Source: an uncultured Clostridia bacterium
GTDB lineage: Bacteria > Bacillota > Clostridia > Oscillospirales > Acutalibacteraceae
DNA length: 64,000 bases
NCBI GenBank assembly: GCA_958436475.1
Contig: CAUBKG010000001.1
Coordinates: forward strand, 1 to 64,000
Direction: 5' to 3'
Below are positions 39,671 to 48,176 of this stretch, piece after piece (positions within the stretch are counted from its first letter, which is position 1; each line of letters starts with the position of its first letter). Position numbers and translations under genes: made by a program. The notes under the pieces are model-generated. The model searched no databases. It was not told the DNA's origin and saw only the letters and a program-made list of their open reading frames with translations.

Positions 39671-40795
39671 ATGAGCTTTTATAAAGTATACAAAACCTAT
39701 AAGGAATTCGATTATGCCCGCTTTTTTGAAAGCGTAACGGATGAGGGGGTTGGGAACGCCCTCCGAAAGGAAACAAAATCGGAGCTCGATTTCCTCACCC
39801 TGCTCTCCCCGCTTGCATCCGCACGGCATATGGAGGAAATGGCGAGGCAGGCGCACGGGCTTACCCTGCGCCAGTTCGGGCGTGTCATCACCCTCTTTAC
39901 GCCGCTTTACCTTGCCAATATCTGTGAAAACGCCTGTGTTTACTGCGGCTTCAACCGCCACAATTCCATACGCCGCTCCAAGCTGACCCTCGAGGAGGTG
40001 GAACGCGAAGGGCAGGCCATCCACCGGCAGGGGATCCGGCATATCATTATTTTAACGGGCGAATCGCGCGCCGCCACACCTCCCGCGTATATTGCGGACT
40101 GCGTGCGCATCCTGAAAAAATATGTCAGCTCCATCTGCATCGAGGTGTATTCTCTCACAGAGGAGGAATATGCAATGCTCTTCCGCGCCGGGGTGGACTG
40201 CTTCACCATGTTCCAGGAGACCTATAACGAGGATACCTATCCCCTCCTCCACCCTTCCGGCCCGAAGCACGATTACCTCACCCGTCTGGACAGCCCCGAA
40301 AAAGCTGCGCGCGCGGATTACCACTGTGTGAATATCGGCGCGCTTCTCGGGCTCGATGACTGGCGGCGCGAGGTGTTTTACACCGGTCTTCACGCCAAAT
40401 ACCTGATGGACCGATATCCGGATACAGACGTTGCCGTTTCCCTTCCCCGCATCCGCCCCTGCGCCGGAGGCGGCGGCTTCCAGCCCGCCTGCGAAGTGGA
40501 CGACCGTGCCATCGTGCAGGCCATGACCGCCCTGCGCTGCTTCCTCCCCCGCCTCGGCATCACGGTTTCCACCCGCGAAGCGCCTGAATTCCGGGATAAC
40601 CTCATCGGGCTCGGAGTGACCAAAATGTCGGCCGGGTCGGTTACGGAGGTGGGCGGCCATTCGGGAGAAGCCAAGAGCGAGGGGCAGTTTGAAATTTCCG
40701 ATTCCCGCGATGTGATCGAAATGTCCCGCGCGATCCGAGCGAAAGGATACCAGCCCGTGTATAAGGACTGGGACATTTTGAGCTATGAAGCATGA
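39671..40795 (+). CDS. thiH: 2-iminoacetate synthase ThiH
   Basis: A 374-residue radical SAM tyrosine lyase that supplies dehydroglycine to ThiG, the anaerobic alternative to the ThiO oxidase. The cluster motif is CENACVYCGF (near 84), followed by HIIILTGESRAATPP and, later, SAGSVTEVGGHS. GGAGG precedes the ATG. The stop overlaps the start of thiF by 11 bases, so translation is coupled. Confidence 0.96.
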   Translation: MSFYKVYKTYKEFDYARFFESVTDEGVGNALRKETKSELDFLTLLSPLASARHMEEMARQAHGLTLRQFGRVITLFTPLYLANICENACVYCGFNRHNSIRRSKLTLEEVEREGQAIHRQGIRHIIILTGESRAATPPAYIADCVRILKKYVSSICIEVYSLTEEEYAMLFRAGVDCFTMFQETYNEDTYPLLHPSGPKHDYLTRLDSPEKAARADYHCVNIGALLGLDDWRREVFYTGLHAKYLMDRYPDTDVAVSLPRIRPCAGGGGFQPACEVDDRAIVQAMTALRCFLPRLGITVSTREAPEFRDNLIGLGVTKMSAGSVTEVGGHSGEAKSEGQFEISDSRDVIEMSRAIRAKGYQPVYKDWDILSYEA

Positions 40796-41420
40796 TGTTT
40801 TCACCGAAGGTCTGCTCCGCTATTACACGGAAGAAGAGCTTTCACGCATCCGCTCGGCCGTGATCGGCATTGCCGGTGCGGGCGGGCTCGGCTCCAACGC
40901 GGCGCACATGCTCGTGCGAAGCGGCTTCCGCCGCTTTGTGCTGGCCGATTTCGACTGCGTGGAGCCTTCGAACCTAAACCGCCAGTTTTTTTATCCCGCG
41001 CAGATCGGGCAAAAAAAAGTATATGCCCTGCGGGAAACCCTTCTGGCGATCGACCCGGGTATCCATGCCGAATGCTTTGCCGGGCGCGTGGAGCGGGAAA
41101 ACATGCCGGAGCTTTTTTCCGGCTGCAATATCCTCATCGAAGCGCTGGATGGGGCCGAAAGCAAAGCGGAGTTCGTCTCCTGCGCCCTGCGGATGGGAAA
41201 GCCGGTCGTCTGCGCCTCCGGCATCTGCGGATGCGGGAACACCGACGCCGTGCGGGTAAAAAAGATAAGCGCCTCCCTTTATATCGTGGGAGATGGAAAA
41301 ACGGAAGCATCCCGGCAAACGCCCCCCTTATGCCCCCGGGTGGTGCTGGCGGCGGCAAAGCAGGCGGATATCGCCCTTTGCCTCATCTTAGGAAAGGAAG
41401 TGGTGGCTTATGACGCATGA
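40785..41420 (+). CDS. thiF: ThiS adenylyltransferase ThiF
   Basis: A 211-residue E1-like enzyme that adenylates the ThiS C terminus. GIAGAGGLGSNAAHMLVRSG is the nucleotide-binding loop (near 27), FDCVEPSNLNRQFFYPAQIG holds the catalytic Arg region, and ALDGAESKAEF follows (motifs quoted in parts of 20 or fewer residues). It lacks the zinc CxxC pairs of E. coli ThiF, as is usual for short clostridial forms. It overlaps thiH upstream and thiE downstream. Confidence 0.92.
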   Translation: MKHDVFTEGLLRYYTEEELSRIRSAVIGIAGAGGLGSNAAHMLVRSGFRRFVLADFDCVEPSNLNRQFFYPAQIGQKKVYALRETLLAIDPGIHAECFAGRVERENMPELFSGCNILIEALDGAESKAEFVSCALRMGKPVVCASGICGCGNTDAVRVKKISASLYIVGDGKTEASRQTPPLCPRVVLAAAKQADIALCLILGKEVVAYDA

Positions 41421-42075
41421 TGAAAGGCTCCGCATTCTCCGGAATGCGGATATATACGGCATTACCGCCGAATGCTTTTCCCACGGGCGGGATAATATCG
41501 CCGTGGCGGAGGATATGCTGAAGGCGGGCATCCCGGTGTTGCAGTACCGGGAAAAGGAAAAATCCATGCGGGAAAAATATGAACAGTGCGTCCGTTTGCG
41601 GGAGCTTACCAGCCGTTTTGGGGCTCTCTTCCTCGTGAACGACCATATCGATTTGAGCCTCGCCGCTCATGCGGACGGCGTACATATCGGGCAGGACGAT
41701 ATCCCCCTCGAAGCGGTGCGCCGCCTGCTGGGGCCAAATAAGATCATCGGCCTCTCCACTCACTCGCCCAAACAGGCGGAGGACGCTGTGCGGCAAGGAG
41801 CGGATTATATCGGCGTGGGCCCCATATACCGCACCTATACGAAAAAGGACGTCTGCGATCCGGTGGGCCTTTCCTATCTGCGGTATGCTGCGGAGCACGT
41901 CTCCCTTCCGTTCGTCACCATCGGCGGGATCAAGGAGCACAATGTGGCCGAGGTCGTAAGGAACGGCGCCAAATGCGTCTGCATGGTGAGCGAAATCGCA
42001 GGCGCGGAAAATATAGAACAGAAAGTAAAGGATATCCGCACTAAAATGAAGGAGGCGCAGCATGAAAGCGTATAA
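41410..42075 (+). CDS. thiE: Thiamine-phosphate synthase ThiE
   Basis: A 221-residue TIM-barrel enzyme joining the pyrimidine and thiazole moieties. [17 protein letters not shown] near 38, [24 protein letters not shown] near 75 (quoted in part: [18 protein letters not shown]), [13 protein letters not shown] and [15 protein letters not shown] near 137, and [11 protein letters not shown] are family motifs. It overlaps thiF by 11 bases and thiC by 14. Confidence 0.95.
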   Translation: MTHDERLRILRNADIYGITAECFSHGRDNIAVAEDMLKAGIPVLQYREKEKSMREKYEQCVRLRELTSRFGALFLVNDHIDLSLAAHADGVHIGQDDIPLEAVRRLLGPNKIIGLSTHSPKQAEDAVRQGADYIGVGPIYRTYTKKDVCDPVGLSYLRYAAEHVSLPFVTIGGIKEHNVAEVVRNGAKCVCMVSEIAGAENIEQKVKDIRTKMKEAQHESV

Positions 42076-43369
42076 AACACAGATCGAGGCGGCAAAGCTG
42101 GGAATCGTAACCGAACAGATGAAGGCAGTGGCAAACGACGAAGGCCTGCCGGAAGAGCTCGTTCGCGAGCGGGTGGCAAAGGGAAGCATTGCCATCCCGG
42201 CTAACGTCAACCACAGTTCTTTGAAGCCTTACGGCATTGGCGAGGGCCTGCGGACGAAAATCAATGTAAACCTCGGCATTTCGGGCGACTGCATCCATTA
42301 TGACGCGGAAATGGAAAAGGTGCGCCTTGCCATAGAATTCGGCGCGGAGGCCATCATGGATCTGAGCAATTACGGCAAAACACGACAGTTCCGCCAAAAG
42401 CTGATCGAATGCTCCCCCGCCATGATCGGCACGGTGCCCATGTACGACGCGGTGGGCTTTTTAGAAAAGGAGCTGTGCGAGATCACGGCGGAGGACTTTT
42501 TAGAGGTGGTCCGCTCCCACGCGAAAGAGGGCGTGGATTTCGTTACCATCCACGCGGGGCTCAACCGCAAGACGATCGATTCATTCAAGAAGTCCGGCGG
42601 GCGCCTGACCAATATCGTCTCGCGCGGCGGCTCTCTCATTTACGCCTGGATGGAAATGACGGGCAACGAAAACCCTTTTTATGAGCATTACGACGAGCTG
42701 ATGGATATCCTGCATGAATACGATGTGACCATCAGCCTCGGGGACGCGATGCGTCCCGGCAGCATTCACGATGCAAGCGATGCGAGCCAGATTTCCGAGC
42801 TCATTGAGCTCGGCATCCTCACAAAGCGCGCCTGGGAGAAAAACGTGCAGGTGATGATCGAGGGTCCGGGCCATATGGCCCTGAATGAGATTGTCCCGAA
42901 CATGGTGATGGAAAAGAGGCTGTGCCACAACGCGCCGTTTTATGTGCTCGGGCCGCTTGTGACCGACGTTGCCCCCGGGTACGACCATATCACCGCCGCA
43001 ATCGGCGGGACGCTGGCGGCGGCAAACGGGGCGGATTTTCTTTGCTATGTCACTCCTGCCGAGCATCTCCGCCTGCCCGATGTGAACGACGTGAGGGAAG
43101 GCGTCGTCGCCTTCAAAATCGCCGCGCACGCCGCCGATGTGGCGAAAGGAATCCCCGGCGCGCGCGAATGGGACGACCGCATGAGCCGCGCCCGGCGCGA
43201 GCTCGACTGGAAGGGGATGTTCGAAGAAGCGATCGACCGCAAAAAGGCCGAGGATTACTTCAACAGCGCAAAGCCCTCGCATGAGCATTCCTGCACCATG
43301 TGCGGAAAGATGTGCGCCATGCGAAATATGAATAAGATTCTTTCGGGTGAGGAGATTCGCCTGAAATGA
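42062..43369 (+). CDS. thiC: Phosphomethylpyrimidine synthase ThiC
   Basis: A 435-residue radical SAM enzyme that converts aminoimidazole ribotide to the thiamine pyrimidine. It lacks the extra N-terminal domain of proteobacterial ThiC, as is normal for anaerobes. [17 protein letters not shown] near 34, [13 protein letters not shown] near 159, [10 protein letters not shown] near 189 and the C-terminal cluster motif [10 protein letters not shown] (CxxCxxxxC, near 412) are seen. It ends the operon. No thiD or thiM is present here, so the HMP kinase must be encoded elsewhere. Confidence 0.97.
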   Translation: MKAYKTQIEAAKLGIVTEQMKAVANDEGLPEELVRERVAKGSIAIPANVNHSSLKPYGIGEGLRTKINVNLGISGDCIHYDAEMEKVRLAIEFGAEAIMDLSNYGKTRQFRQKLIECSPAMIGTVPMYDAVGFLEKELCEITAEDFLEVVRSHAKEGVDFVTIHAGLNRKTIDSFKKSGGRLTNIVSRGGSLIYAWMEMTGNENPFYEHYDELMDILHEYDVTISLGDAMRPGSIHDASDASQISELIELGILTKRAWEKNVQVMIEGPGHMALNEIVPNMVMEKRLCHNAPFYVLGPLVTDVAPGYDHITAAIGGTLAAANGADFLCYVTPAEHLRLPDVNDVREGVVAFKIAAHAADVAKGIPGAREWDDRMSRARRELDWKGMFEEAIDRKKAEDYFNSAKPSHEHSCTMCGKMCAMRNMNKILSGEEIRLK

Positions 43370-43374
43370 GCAAC

Positions 43375-43422
43375 GCTCCCGGAACCGGCCTTTTAAACGG
43401 CCCGCCGGGAGCGTTTTATTTT
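43375..43422. terminator. Terminator after thiC, bidirectional
   Basis: GCTCCCGG (43375-43382) pairs with CCGGGAGC (43405-43412), with an inner CGGCC/GGCC pairing, followed by TTTTATTTT. It also faces the convergent esterase gene. Confidence 0.85.
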
Positions 43423-43435
43423 GTTCGAAAAGCCA

Positions 43436-44455
43436 TCAGCTTCGGCATTCGCGCGGAGAAGCTTCCTGTTCTTCTTCCGCTTTCCGGCGAAGGAACACTT
43501 CCCGGTTTTTGCGGTTGAGCCACATGGTGGAAGCATCCATAGCGGAGCGGCAGGCCTTCGTTTGGTCCAGCGCGTTGAGCATCACAAAATCGTGGATCAT
43601 GGCCGGGAACCGGATAGCGGTGACTTCCGCCCCGGCTTCCCGCAGGCGGCATGCGAACGCTTCGCCTTCATCGCGAAGCACGTCCGCTTCTCCGTTTAGG
43701 ATCATCGTGGGCGGAAGCCAGCGGAGCTGTTCAGCATGCGCCCGCAGGGGCGAAGCGGTAATCTGCCTGCGGCTGCGTTCGCAAGCGGTATACTGGTTCC
43801 AGAACCACATCATCCCGGCACGGTAAAGGTAATAGCCGTCTGCAAAGGTGTGGTAGGAGCAGGTGTCGAAGCAGGCGTTCGTTACGGGGTAATACAGCAG
43901 CAGCTTATGAATTTTCGGCCCTCTCCGGTTTTTTGCAATCAGGGACATGGAAATCGCTATATTGCCGCCGGCGCTGTCTCCCGCCACGGTAAATGTATCC
44001 GCATCGCAGCTCAGGCCCACCGATTTGAGCAGCTCCGGAATCCGGCACATGACCCGGTAGCACTGTTCGATGGCAGTTGGATATTTTGCCTCCGGCGAAC
44101 GGGTGTATTCGGGAAATACGATGATGGAATTCGTTCGGGCGCAGAGCTCGCGCACCAGCTTTTCATGTGTATGCAGGCTGCCGAACACCCATCCGCCCCC
44201 GTGGATATAGAATATAACGTCGTTTGTGCGAATGCCATTTTCCGGCACGACGATGTGCACCGGAATGGTCCCCCAGCGGCCGGTATTCACCTGTTTGGTG
44301 GCAAACCGCGCAGGCAGCTTATCGACAGGGGTATTCTGCATCTCCTCCAGCTTCCTCCGTCCTTCTGCGGGAGGAAGCTGAAATATCAGCGGCGGGACCG
44401 CAGCCGCTTCGCAAATTGCTTCCGCCTCCGGCTCCAGCGATACTGTTCGTTTCAT
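43436..44455 (-). CDS. HSL-family alpha/beta hydrolase
   Basis: A 339-residue esterase/lipase-like enzyme. FYIHGGGWVFGS near 88 is the oxyanion-hole motif, and AGDSAGGNIAIS near 157 contains the nucleophilic Ser. ADVLRDEGEAFACRL supplies the acid Asp and IHDFVMLN the catalytic His, as in the hormone-sensitive lipase family. No signal peptide is visible, so it is probably cytosolic. The natural substrate is unknown. AGGAGC precedes the ATG. Confidence 0.9.
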   Translation of the reverse strand: MKRTVSLEPEAEAICEAAAVPPLIFQLPPAEGRRKLEEMQNTPVDKLPARFATKQVNTGRWGTIPVHIVVPENGIRTNDVIFYIHGGGWVFGSLHTHEKLVRELCARTNSIIVFPEYTRSPEAKYPTAIEQCYRVMCRIPELLKSVGLSCDADTFTVAGDSAGGNIAISMSLIAKNRRGPKIHKLLLYYPVTNACFDTCSYHTFADGYYLYRAGMMWFWNQYTACERSRRQITASPLRAHAEQLRWLPPTMILNGEADVLRDEGEAFACRLREAGAEVTAIRFPAMIHDFVMLNALDQTKACRSAMDASTMWLNRKNREVFLRRKAEEEQEASPRECRS

Positions 44456-44601
44456 AGTTCCAACGCTCCTGTTCTTATAATCGGCGGATAGGGGGAGCGT
44501 CTAACCTGCCGTCAGCAAAAAATGCTTTTACAAAACAGTGTATGTAAAAGGCCGCGCGTCTGTCCACGAATCCAACAGTCCGTATGTTTTGGGTGCAAAT
44601 A

Positions 44602-44617
44602 TCCATATTAATATGGA
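44602..44617. promoter_or_regulatory. Perfect 16-bp palindrome before the ZIP gene
   Basis: TCCATATTAATATGGA reads the same on both strands and ends 29 bases before the ZIP transporter start. Its position and symmetry suggest an operator for a dimeric regulator, possibly a metal-responsive one; there is no direct evidence. Confidence 0.45.
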
Positions 44618-44646
44618 AAGACTTTTTTGAAAGGACGGCGGACGTA

Positions 44647-45438
44647 ATGTATTCTCCTCTTGCCTGGGCGGCGGCAGGCACCGGCTTTACCTTTTTTATG
44701 ACGGCGCTGGGAGCGGGAACGGTCTTCTTTTTCCGGAAATCCATCAGCCAGCGGGTGCAGCGCATTTTTCTGGGCTTTGCTGCGGGGGTCATGATTGCCG
44801 CCTCTGTTTGGAGCCTGCTGATTCCCGCGATTGAGGAGGCGGAGGCGGCCGGCGGGCCGGGCTGGCTCCCGGCGGCTACCGGGTTCCTGCTCGGCGTCGT
44901 ATTCATGATGATGCTTGATTACGTCCTCCCCCACCTCCACCCGGATGCAAAACAGCCGGAAGGCATCCATTCCCCCTGGCGGCGGACGACTCTTCTCGTT
45001 TTGGCGGTAACGCTGCACAATATTCCGGAAGGCATGGCAGTGGGCCTCTCCTTCGCACTTGCGGCGCAGAACAGCGATCCCGGCCTTTTTAGCGCCGCCA
45101 TGGCGCTGGCCATCGGCATCGGCATTCAGAATTTTCCCGAGGGTGCGGCGATTTCCCTGCCCCTGCGCCGCGAGGGGCTTTCCGCCGGACGGAGCTTTGT
45201 GTATGGCAGCCTGTCGGGCGCGGTGGAATTCGTGTTTGGCGTTGCCGTGGTGCTTGCGGCGGGGTTCATCCAGCCGCTCATGCCCCTTCTTCTCTCTTTT
45301 GCGGCCGGGGCTATGATGTATGTGGTGGTGGAAGAGCTGATTCCCGAAGCAAAGCTCGGCGAGCATTCCAACATCGGCACGCTCGGTGTGATGAGCGGTT
45401 TCCTTCTGATGATGGTCTTGGATGTAGCGCTGGGATAA
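44647..45438 (+). CDS. ZIP family metal transporter
   Basis: A 263-residue importer of divalent metals such as zinc. About eight helices are visible. Helices 4 and 5 carry the metal-site motifs VTLHNIPEGMAVGL (near 124) and IGIQNFPEGAAISLPL (near 158), and a His-rich loop (LPHLHPDAKQ) lies before them. I use ATG 44647, preceded by AAAGGA; the frame opens at 44584. A perfect palindrome lies just upstream and could be an operator. Confidence 0.87.
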   Translation: MYSPLAWAAAGTGFTFFMTALGAGTVFFFRKSISQRVQRIFLGFAAGVMIAASVWSLLIPAIEEAEAAGGPGWLPAATGFLLGVVFMMMLDYVLPHLHPDAKQPEGIHSPWRRTTLLVLAVTLHNIPEGMAVGLSFALAAQNSDPGLFSAAMALAIGIGIQNFPEGAAISLPLRREGLSAGRSFVYGSLSGAVEFVFGVAVVLAAGFIQPLMPLLLSFAAGAMMYVVVEELIPEAKLGEHSNIGTLGVMSGFLLMMVLDVALG

Positions 45439-45446
45439 TTTTGAGC

Positions 45447-45477
45447 AAAAAGCAAAGGCCGCCCATACTGTGGGCGG
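45447..45477 (-). terminator. Terminator of the EamA gene
   Basis: CCGCCCA (45459-45465) pairs with TGGGCGG (45471-45477). On the minus strand a T-rich tail follows. It lies just beyond repeat copy C. Confidence 0.7.
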
Positions 45478-45488
45478 ATATGCGTAAA

Positions 45489-45535
45489 GAATTGCCATGT
45501 GGCCCGCTGCACGGGCAACGGACGTAAAATCTATT
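45489..45535 (-). repeat. Dispersed repeat, copy C (short)
   Basis: Begins immediately after the stop codon of the EamA gene, reading on the same strand. It carries the repeat start AATAG fused to the core ATTTTACGTCCGTTGCCCG and then a partner arm with one mismatch. Hairpins 1 and 3 of the full-length copies are missing, so it looks like an internally deleted and truncated copy. Confidence 0.8.
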
Positions 45536-46411
45536 TTATCCAAGCAAGTTCGGCAGCAGCATTACAAATGTTCCGGCCACAATCGCCGAAAGCCCAAAAG
45601 CGGACTTTTTCGACAGCCGTTCGTGAAACACAACATAGGAAAACGCTATCGTAACAAGGATACTCAGCTTATCGATCGGAACGACCACGCCGGCAAGCCC
45701 ATCCTGCAAGGCCTTGTAGTAGCACAGCCATGAACCGCCTGTGGCGAGCCCGGATAAGCAGATGAAGCCGAGCTCTTTTTTGGAGGTTTCCTTCAGCGTG
45801 CTTTGTTTTCCCGATACAAACACCATGATCCAAGACATAATAAGCACGACTCCCGTGCGGATCGCCGTTCCCAGATTGGATTCCACCCCGGTAATCCCCA
45901 CCTTGCCGAGGATAGAGGTAAGGCTTGCAAAAACAGCAGAGCCTATTGCATAAAAAAGCCATCCTCTTCCCTTTGCGGAGGAAGTATGCATGTCCTTTTT
46001 TTCGACCATCAGGAATGTGCCTGCGGCAATCAGAATGACACCCGCGGTGCTGTATACGTTGATTCTTTCGTGCAGGAAGAGAAAAGCCAAAAGAATGGTT
46101 AAAATGGTGCTGGATTTATCAATCGGCACGACCTTATTGATATCGCCGATCTGCAGCGCCCTAAAATAGCACAGCCACGACGCGCCGGTGGCGAGCCCCG
46201 ATAAAATTAAAAACAGCACTGTTTTCGCATCGATAGCCGTGAGTTGCGTCTGAGAACCCACGATCAGCACCATGAGCCATGAAAATGCCAAAACGACAAT
46301 CGTGCGAATCGCCGTTGCCACGGTGGAATCGGTTTTGCGGATGCCGCACTTTGCAAGAACGGAAGTAACTCCTGCAAACAGAGCCGAACCAAATGCAAAT
46401 AGAACCCACAT
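45536..46411 (-). CDS. EamA family transporter
   Basis: A 291-residue drug/metabolite transporter with ten helices in two homologous halves. The internal duplication is plain: GLATGASWLCYFRAL in the first half and GLATGGSWLCYYKAL in the second; KVVPIDKSSTILTI and VVVPIDKLSILVTI likewise. A charged loop near 138-147 separates the halves. The substrate is unknown; relatives export amino acids or metabolites. GAGGTG precedes the ATG. Repeat copy C starts right after its stop codon. Confidence 0.9.
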   Translation of the reverse strand: MWVLFAFGSALFAGVTSVLAKCGIRKTDSTVATAIRTIVVLAFSWLMVLIVGSQTQLTAIDAKTVLFLILSGLATGASWLCYFRALQIGDINKVVPIDKSSTILTILLAFLFLHERINVYSTAGVILIAAGTFLMVEKKDMHTSSAKGRGWLFYAIGSAVFASLTSILGKVGITGVESNLGTAIRTGVVLIMSWIMVFVSGKQSTLKETSKKELGFICLSGLATGGSWLCYYKALQDGLAGVVVPIDKLSILVTIAFSYVVFHERLSKKSAFGLSAIVAGTFVMLLPNLLG

Positions 46412-46617
46412 ATCATCACCTCGTTGACCGGCATCCCCTGCTTTTTTGGGCCGGGCCTTTTATTATCTTTTTCCGGAGGCTGGGGAAACAATATCTGACC
46501 AGAAGCGGCGCGTGAATGATGTAATTGCCCGTCGCGCCGATCCCGCGGCGTGGTGGGCATAGCAAGAGCGCCTGTGTGGTTTTTTATCACACAGGCGCTT
46601 CTGCATTTTATAATTTC
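46412..46617 (-). promoter_or_regulatory. Upstream region of EamA with a 12-bp hairpin
   Basis: No gene. AGCGCCTGTGTG (46567-46578) pairs perfectly with CACACAGGCGCT (46588-46599). There is no convincing T-run on either side, so it is an unusual terminator or another RNA structure. A second pairing, CGGCGCG with CGCGCCG, lies nearer the gene. I considered a riboswitch but recognise no known class. Confidence 0.4.
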
Positions 46618-46772
46618 TATAGATTGCAACAGGCAATCTATAAAATTGCCCATGTTGCCCGTTGCACGGACAACGGACGTAAAATCTCAGCGCGCGGCCT
46701 CGAAGAGGCCATAGCGCAAAAAACAGCCGCTAAAAAACCTTGCCCGAAAAACTCCGCCTATTCGCGGCTATT
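46618..46772 (-). repeat. Structured dispersed repeat, copy B (full length)
   Basis: Reads on the minus strand, starting 12 bases after the stop codon of the NfnB gene. It aligns with copy A over nearly its whole length. Hairpin 1 is GGCCTC/GAGGCC (perfect; copy A has a wobble). Hairpin 2 is GTTGTCCG/CGGGCAAC (wobble; copy A perfect). Hairpin 3 is TATAGATTGC/GCAATCTATA (perfect, with a different loop). The linker GATTTTACGTCC is nearly identical. Confidence 0.85.
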
Positions 46773-46784
46773 GTTATATGGGTT

Positions 46785-48176
46785 TTATTTTTTGCTTTTG
46801 ATGTATTCGTCTATCGCCTGCGCCGCCTGCTTGCCCGCGCCCATGGCGAGGATCACGGTCGCGGCGCCCGTTACAGCGTCTCCCCCGGCGAAAACGCCTT
46901 CCCGCGTGGTCATGAGGGTATCCTCATCCACAACGAGGCAGCCGCGCTTATTGGATTCGATCCCCTTCGTGGTGGAACGGATCAGCGGGTTCGGCGAATT
47001 GCCGATGGCCATGACCACGCAGTCCACCTCCAGCTCGAATTCCGAACCGGGCTTGGGAACGGGAGAACGCCGTCCGGAAGCGTCCGGCTCGCCGAGCTCC
47101 ATCTCGATGCATTTCATGCCCTTCACCACGCCGTTTTCATCCCCGAGGATTTCCACCGGGTTGGAAAGGAGCTTGAAGATGATTCCTTCCTCCTTCGCGT
47201 GGTGGATTTCCTCCAGGCGCGCGGGCATTTCCTCCTCGGAACGGCGGTAAACGATATACACGCTTTCCGCACCGAGGCGTTTCGCGCAGCGGGCAGCGTC
47301 CATCGTGACGTTGCCGCCGCCGATCACCGCCACGTTTTTCGGCTGGATGATGGGCGTATCGTAATCCGGCTTATAGGCCTTCATCAGGTTGATGCGAGTG
47401 AGGAACTCGTTGGCGGAATAAACGCCCACGCAGCTTTCGCCCGGGATGCCCATAAACCGGGGCAGGCCCGCGCCCGTACCGACAAATACGGCTTTGTACC
47501 CTTCCTCGAAGAGCTCATCCACCGAGAGTACTTTTCCGATGACCATATCCTTGCGGAAGGCAACGCCCTGTTCCTTCAGAAGCTCCACTTCCCTGCGGAC
47601 GATATCCTTCGGCAGGCGGAATTCCGGAATGCCGTAAATCAGCACGCCGCCGTAATCGTGGAACGCTTCGAACACGGTGACTTCATATCCCATTTTTACG
47701 AGATCCCCCGCGCAGGTGAGGCCCGCCGGACCGGAGCCCACCACCGCCACGCGGCGGCCGTTCGTTTCCGGCTTCTCCGGCTTTTCGGAGCCGTGCTGCA
47801 TATACCAATCCGCCACGAAGCGTTCGAGGCGGCCGATGCCGACCGGCTCGCCCTTTATGCCGCGCACGCATTTGGATTCGCACTGCTTTTCCTGCGGGCA
47901 GACGCGCCCACACACAGCCGGCAGGGAGTTTGTGGACTTGATGATTTCATACGCCTTGGCGAATTCCCCTTCGGCCACCGCCGCAATGAACTCCGGAATG
48001 CGGACGTTGACCGGACATTTGGAAACACAGGGCTTATTCTTGCAGTGCAGGCACCGCTTGGCTTCGTTGATCGCCATTTCCTCGGTATAGCCGAGGGCGA
48101 CTTCATCAAAATTTTTGTTTCGAATATCCGGCTGCTGCACCGGCATATCCGTTTTATTCATCTGCATATTAGGCAT
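46785..48176 (-). CDS. nfnB: NfnB/GltD-like FAD- and FeS-containing oxidoreductase subunit
   Basis: A 463-residue protein often annotated as glutamate synthase small subunit (gltA). N-terminal cysteines CLHCKNKPCVSKCP and CGRVCPQEKQCESKC bind two [4Fe-4S] clusters. VAVVGSGPAGLTCAGDL is the FAD motif and VAVIGGGNVTMDAARCA the NADPH motif; AGGDAVTGAATVILAMGAGK closes the FAD site. With the flavoprotein encoded directly upstream it should form NfnAB, which couples NADH and reduced ferredoxin oxidation to NADP+ reduction by electron bifurcation. A glutamate synthase role is less likely because no large subunit is present. ATG 48176 overlaps the upstream stop by eight bases. Confidence 0.9.
   Translation of the reverse strand: MPNMQMNKTDMPVQQPDIRNKNFDEVALGYTEEMAINEAKRCLHCKNKPCVSKCPVNVRIPEFIAAVAEGEFAKAYEIIKSTNSLPAVCGRVCPQEKQCESKCVRGIKGEPVGIGRLERFVADWYMQHGSEKPEKPETNGRRVAVVGSGPAGLTCAGDLVKMGYEVTVFEAFHDYGGVLIYGIPEFRLPKDIVRREVELLKEQGVAFRKDMVIGKVLSVDELFEEGYKAVFVGTGAGLPRFMGIPGESCVGVYSANEFLTRINLMKAYKPDYDTPIIQPKNVAVIGGGNVTMDAARCAKRLGAESVYIVYRRSEEEMPARLEEIHHAKEEGIIFKLLSNPVEILGDENGVVKGMKCIEMELGEPDASGRRSPVPKPGSEFELEVDCVVMAIGNSPNPLIRSTTKGIESNKRGCLVVDEDTLMTTREGVFAGGDAVTGAATVILAMGAGKQAAQAIDEYIKSKK

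Noticed and set aside
46412..46617. Riboswitch upstream of the EamA gene, for example guanidine type
   Set aside because: The conserved guanidine-I elements are missing; only generic hairpins are present.
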